DNA of 8,064 nt, from the NCBI GenBank assembly GCA_030425785.1, contig JAUHYJ010000150.1, positions 1 through 8,064 of the forward strand, written 5' to 3'. Position 1 is the first letter of the stretch. Every line of letters begins with the position of its first letter. Source of the DNA: Acidimicrobiia bacterium. Its GTDB lineage: Bacteria; Actinomycetota; Acidimicrobiia; Acidimicrobiales; Ilumatobacteraceae. The notes below the pieces were generated by a model. That model made no database searches. It had not been told where the DNA came from and saw nothing but the letters and a program-made list of their open reading frames with translations. The position numbers were made by a program, and so were the translations under genes. Positions 5,985-8,064 of the stretch are shown here, in pieces.

Positions 5985-7859
5985 GTGGACCCTGCCGCGT
6001 TGTTGGCCGACCTCGACGCCGACCAGCGTCGTGCGGTCACCGCCGACTCGACGCTGGTGGCGGTCATCGCCGGAGCGGGCTCCGGCAAGACCCGCGTGCT
6101 GACCCGTCGTGCCGCGTATCGCATCGCGACCGAGTCGGCCGATGCGCGACACACGGTCGTGCTCACCTTCACCCGCGAGGCCGCCGCCGAACTCCGCCGC
6201 CGGCTCGTGCGGCTCGGCGTGCACGCCGACGTCACCGCCGGCACGTTCCACTCCGTGGCGCACCAGCTCCTGCGGCAGCGCTGGGCCGACCGCGACGAGG
6301 GTCCGCGCACGATCGTCAACGATCGGCGGCGCATCCTCGCGTCGCTGCCCGTGGTGGCGGCGGCGCGGCCGGACATCGACCTGCTCGCCGACGAGATCGC
6401 GTTCGCGTCGGCCAGGGGACTCGACGCACGGTCGTATGGCGAGGCGGTGCGGTCGGGGCGCGTCCGAGCAGCGCTCGACCCGTCGCTGGTGATCGACGCG
6501 CTCGACGCGTACGCCCGCGAGAAGTCGGCGCGCCGCATCGTCGATCTCGACGACCTGCTGGCACTGACCATCGGCGCGATGCAACGCGATCCGGGGTTCG
6601 CCGACGCGGTTCGATGGCGATACCGGCACGTGCTGGTCGACGAGGCCCAGGACCTCAACCCGCTCCAGCACCGACTGGTCGAGCTGGTGTGCCAGGGACG
6701 CGACGACCTGTTCCTGGTCGGCGATCCGGCGCAGGCGATCTACGGGTTCAACGGGTCGGACCCGTCATTGCTCGTCGAGGTTGCCGAACGGTTCCCCGGC
6801 GTCGAGGTGATCCGGCTGCCCGTGAACCACCGCTCGACGCCCCAGGTGGTCGACACCGGTCGCCACGTCCTCGCCCACGCCGGTGTCGACACCGACATCG
6901 ACGCCCGACGCGCGGACGGCCTCGTCACGTCGATCGAACGGCACGACGACGAGCAGGCGGAGGCGGCCGCGGTGGTCGCAGCGGTCACCCGAGCGGACCC
7001 GGGACGCGTCCGCCGGAGCGAGATCGCCGTGCTCGCGCGGACGCATGCGACGCTCGTGGGCGTCCGACGAGCACTCCAGACGGCGGGCATACCGGTGCGA
7101 CGTCGCGTCGACGGTGCGGGCTCGGCGATCGGTCCGCTGCTCGACGAGGCCTACCGACTGCGCGACCCCGACCAGCTCCGACGTTGGATCCGCGATCAAT
7201 ACGAACTCGCCGAGGACGCCGACGATCGCGACGACCCGCGTCGCGAGGTGGCACTCGCGGCCAACGAGTTCCTGCGGGCAGACCCGACCGGCGACGGCGC
7301 CGCGCTGCGCGCCTGGGTGAACGCGACCGATCCGTTCGGGGTGGCCGAGCCGGGCGTCGAACTGCTCACGTTCCACGCCGCCAAGGGACGCGAGTGGCAC
7401 ACCGTCCACCTCATCGGGTGCGAGACGAGCCTCGTCCCTCACCGCTCGGCGACGACGACCGCCGCCCGCCATGAAGAGGCGCGCCTGTTCTACGTCGCGG
7501 TGACGCGAGCGACCGACGAGCTGGCCGTGCACTGGGCGGAGCGCCGTTCCGGCTACCTGCGCAAGCGCACACCGCTGCTCGACGGGTACGCCGCCACCAC
7601 ACCCACGATCGCCGCGCCGCCCGCCGACCTGGTACCCGAGCACGACACCGACCCGCCGATCGAGCGCCTGCGCCGGTGGCGGGCGGACACCGCACGCGCT
7701 CGCGGCCTGCTGCCCGAGGCCCTCGTCACCGACGCGACCCTCGCGACGATCGCCCGCGAGGCGCCCGACTCGGCCGACGAACTCGACCGACTGACCGGCA
7801 TCGGCACGCTGACCGCGCGGTCACTGTGGGACGGCATCGCCGGCGCGCTCCGCGACTGA
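5985..7859 (+). CDS. UvrD2-like superfamily 1 helicase with C-terminal HRDC domain
   Basis: 624 residues with a GTG start; an ATP-dependent 3'-to-5' DNA helicase by family, probably in repair or recombination. Motifs in order: Q motif DADQRRAV (11-18, Gln14); Walker A AGAGSGKT (29-36); Ia TFTREAAAEL (61-70); Ic TAGTFHS (84-90); Walker B VDEAQD (218-223); III GDPAQAIYGF (246-255); IV NHRST (281-285); V LTFHAAKGREW (461-471); VI LFYVAVTRA (501-509). An HRDC domain occupies about 557-624 (PIERLRRWRADTARARGLLP, 558-577; LTGIGTLTARSLW, 603-615). This order matches mycobacterial UvrD2 (about 700 residues), but the tetracysteine linker known there is absent: no Cys lies between motif VI and HRDC, and this protein is shorter. 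GTG 5985 is chosen because it sits 10 codons before the helicase domain and follows TACCGT; the longer frame back to 4656 is antisense to two other genes. Confidence 0.9.
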   Translation: MDPAALLADLDADQRRAVTADSTLVAVIAGAGSGKTRVLTRRAAYRIATESADARHTVVLTFTREAAAELRRRLVRLGVHADVTAGTFHSVAHQLLRQRWADRDEGPRTIVNDRRRILASLPVVAAARPDIDLLADEIAFASARGLDARSYGEAVRSGRVRAALDPSLVIDALDAYAREKSARRIVDLDDLLALTIGAMQRDPGFADAVRWRYRHVLVDEAQDLNPLQHRLVELVCQGRDDLFLVGDPAQAIYGFNGSDPSLLVEVAERFPGVEVIRLPVNHRSTPQVVDTGRHVLAHAGVDTDIDARRADGLVTSIERHDDEQAEAAAVVAAVTRADPGRVRRSEIAVLARTHATLVGVRRALQTAGIPVRRRVDGAGSAIGPLLDEAYRLRDPDQLRRWIRDQYELAEDADDRDDPRREVALAANEFLRADPTGDGAALRAWVNATDPFGVAEPGVELLTFHAAKGREWHTVHLIGCETSLVPHRSATTTAARHEEARLFYVAVTRATDELAVHWAERRSGYLRKRTPLLDGYAATTPTIAAPPADLVPEHDTDPPIERLRRWRADTARARGLLPEALVTDATLATIAREAPDSADELDRLTGIGTLTARSLWDGIAGALRD

Positions 7860-7882
7860 CCACTGGTACTGACCATTGGTAC
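7857..7882 (+). promoter_or_regulatory. Tandem 13-bp palindromic repeat, candidate operator
   Basis: TGACCACTGGTAC (7857-7869) is followed immediately by TGACCATTGGTAC (7870-7882), 12 of 13 bases identical. Each unit contains the palindrome ACCANTGGT. The first unit starts with the helicase stop codon. The second unit overlaps the predicted -10 element TACGGT (7880-7885) of the kinase gene. Two symmetric sites 13 bp apart over a promoter suggest a repressor that binds as tandem dimers. No regulator gene is visible in the window. Confidence 0.5.
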
Positions 7883-7885
7883 GGT
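7880..7885 (+). promoter_or_regulatory. Predicted -10 element of the kinase gene
   Basis: TACGGT (TANNNT) ends 8 bases before the ATG at 7894. A weak -35 candidate, CTGACC (7856-7861), lies 18 bases upstream. The start codon has no Shine-Dalgarno sequence, so the mRNA may be nearly leaderless. Confidence 0.45.
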
Positions 7886-7893
7886 CCGCCGCG

Positions 7894-8064
7894 ATGGGGT
7901 TGGTCGACGAGGTCGTCGTGCGGGCGCTCGCCGTCCCCGCACGCCGGTACGTGCTCGGCATCGCCGGCGGACCGGGCGCCGGCAAGTCGACCCTGGCCGA
8001 CGCCCTCGCCGCCGCCGTCGCCGCCCGCGGCTGCCCCGTCGGGCGCGCACCGATGGACGGCTTC
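7894..8064 (+). CDS. P-loop nucleoside/nucleotide-type kinase, 5' part only
   Basis: The first 57 codons of a gene cut by the window edge. A Walker A motif GGPGAGKST lies at about residues 25-33, after a beta-strand-like YVLGIA (19-24), and the fragment ends in PMDGF (53-57). A P-loop followed about 25 residues later by (P)MDGF is typical of the phosphoribulokinase/uridine kinase/pantothenate kinase superfamily, and the GIAGGPGAGKST form fits the YggC-like 'nucleoside/nucleotide kinase' branch. Substrate cannot be decided from this fragment; pantothenate kinase and uridine kinase are less likely alternatives. It starts 34 bases after the helicase stop on the same strand, but it appears to have its own promoter under a tandem-repeat operator. 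Confidence 0.8.
   Translation, partial: MGLVDEVVVRALAVPARRYVLGIAGGPGAGKSTLADALAAAVAARGCPVGRAPMDGF

Noticed and set aside
5985..7859. Helicase plus PH/SHOCT membrane protein as a possible anti-phage defence pair
   Set aside because: The helicase is a UvrD2-type housekeeping repair enzyme with all motifs, and nothing nearby looks like a nuclease, sensor or mobile island. Divergent promoters alone do not support a defence role.
1..8064. Search for CRISPR array, insertion sequence, phage, toxin-antitoxin, tRNA or rRNA
   Set aside because: I found no regularly spaced repeats, transposase or integrase motifs, small toxin-antitoxin pair, or tRNA-like T-loop. The window looks like ordinary core chromosome.

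Overview
The window comes from a chromosome with very high GC and strong G/C preference at third codon positions. Protein similarities recalled from memory (a mycobacterial-type alpha-methylacyl-CoA racemase, a UvrD2-like helicase with an HRDC domain, an MshB/Mca-like deacetylase) point to an actinobacterium. A marine or soil member of the Acidimicrobiia (Ilumatobacter-like) is my best guess, by inference only. Many genes lack a Shine-Dalgarno sequence but have a TANNNT -10 element 6 to 8 bases before the start codon, which fits the leaderless transcription common in actinobacteria.

Layout. Positions 1-350 contain no convincing gene. A 2-oxo-hept-4-ene-1,7-dioate hydratase (hpaH-like) follows on the plus strand (351-1166). 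It converges, with a 4-base gap, on a minus-strand block covering 1171-5960. Read in its own direction, that block holds: a two-TM PH-domain protein with a SHOCT tail (5960-5346); an alpha/beta hydrolase (5273-4368) joined by a 4-base GTGA overlap to an alpha-methylacyl-CoA racemase (4371-3214); a LmbE/PIG-L deacetylase (3160-2342); a Thr-rich lipoprotein (2297-1530); and a small four-TM protein (1527-1171). From 5985 onward the plus strand carries a UvrD2-like helicase (5985-7859) and the first 57 codons of a P-loop kinase (7894 to the window edge).

How the genes fit together. There is no single pathway. The hydrolase and racemase are translationally coupled and probably act on related acyl or ester substrates. 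The lipoprotein and the four-TM protein are 2 bases apart and may form an envelope pair. The PH/SHOCT gene and the helicase gene are divergent, 24 bases apart, and their predicted -10 elements overlap, so the two promoters may exclude each other.

Nothing here is clearly a new defence or mobile system. The points most worth a second look are the tandem 13-bp palindromic repeat at the kinase promoter, the overlapping divergent promoters, and the UvrD2-like helicase without the cysteine linker of its mycobacterial relatives.
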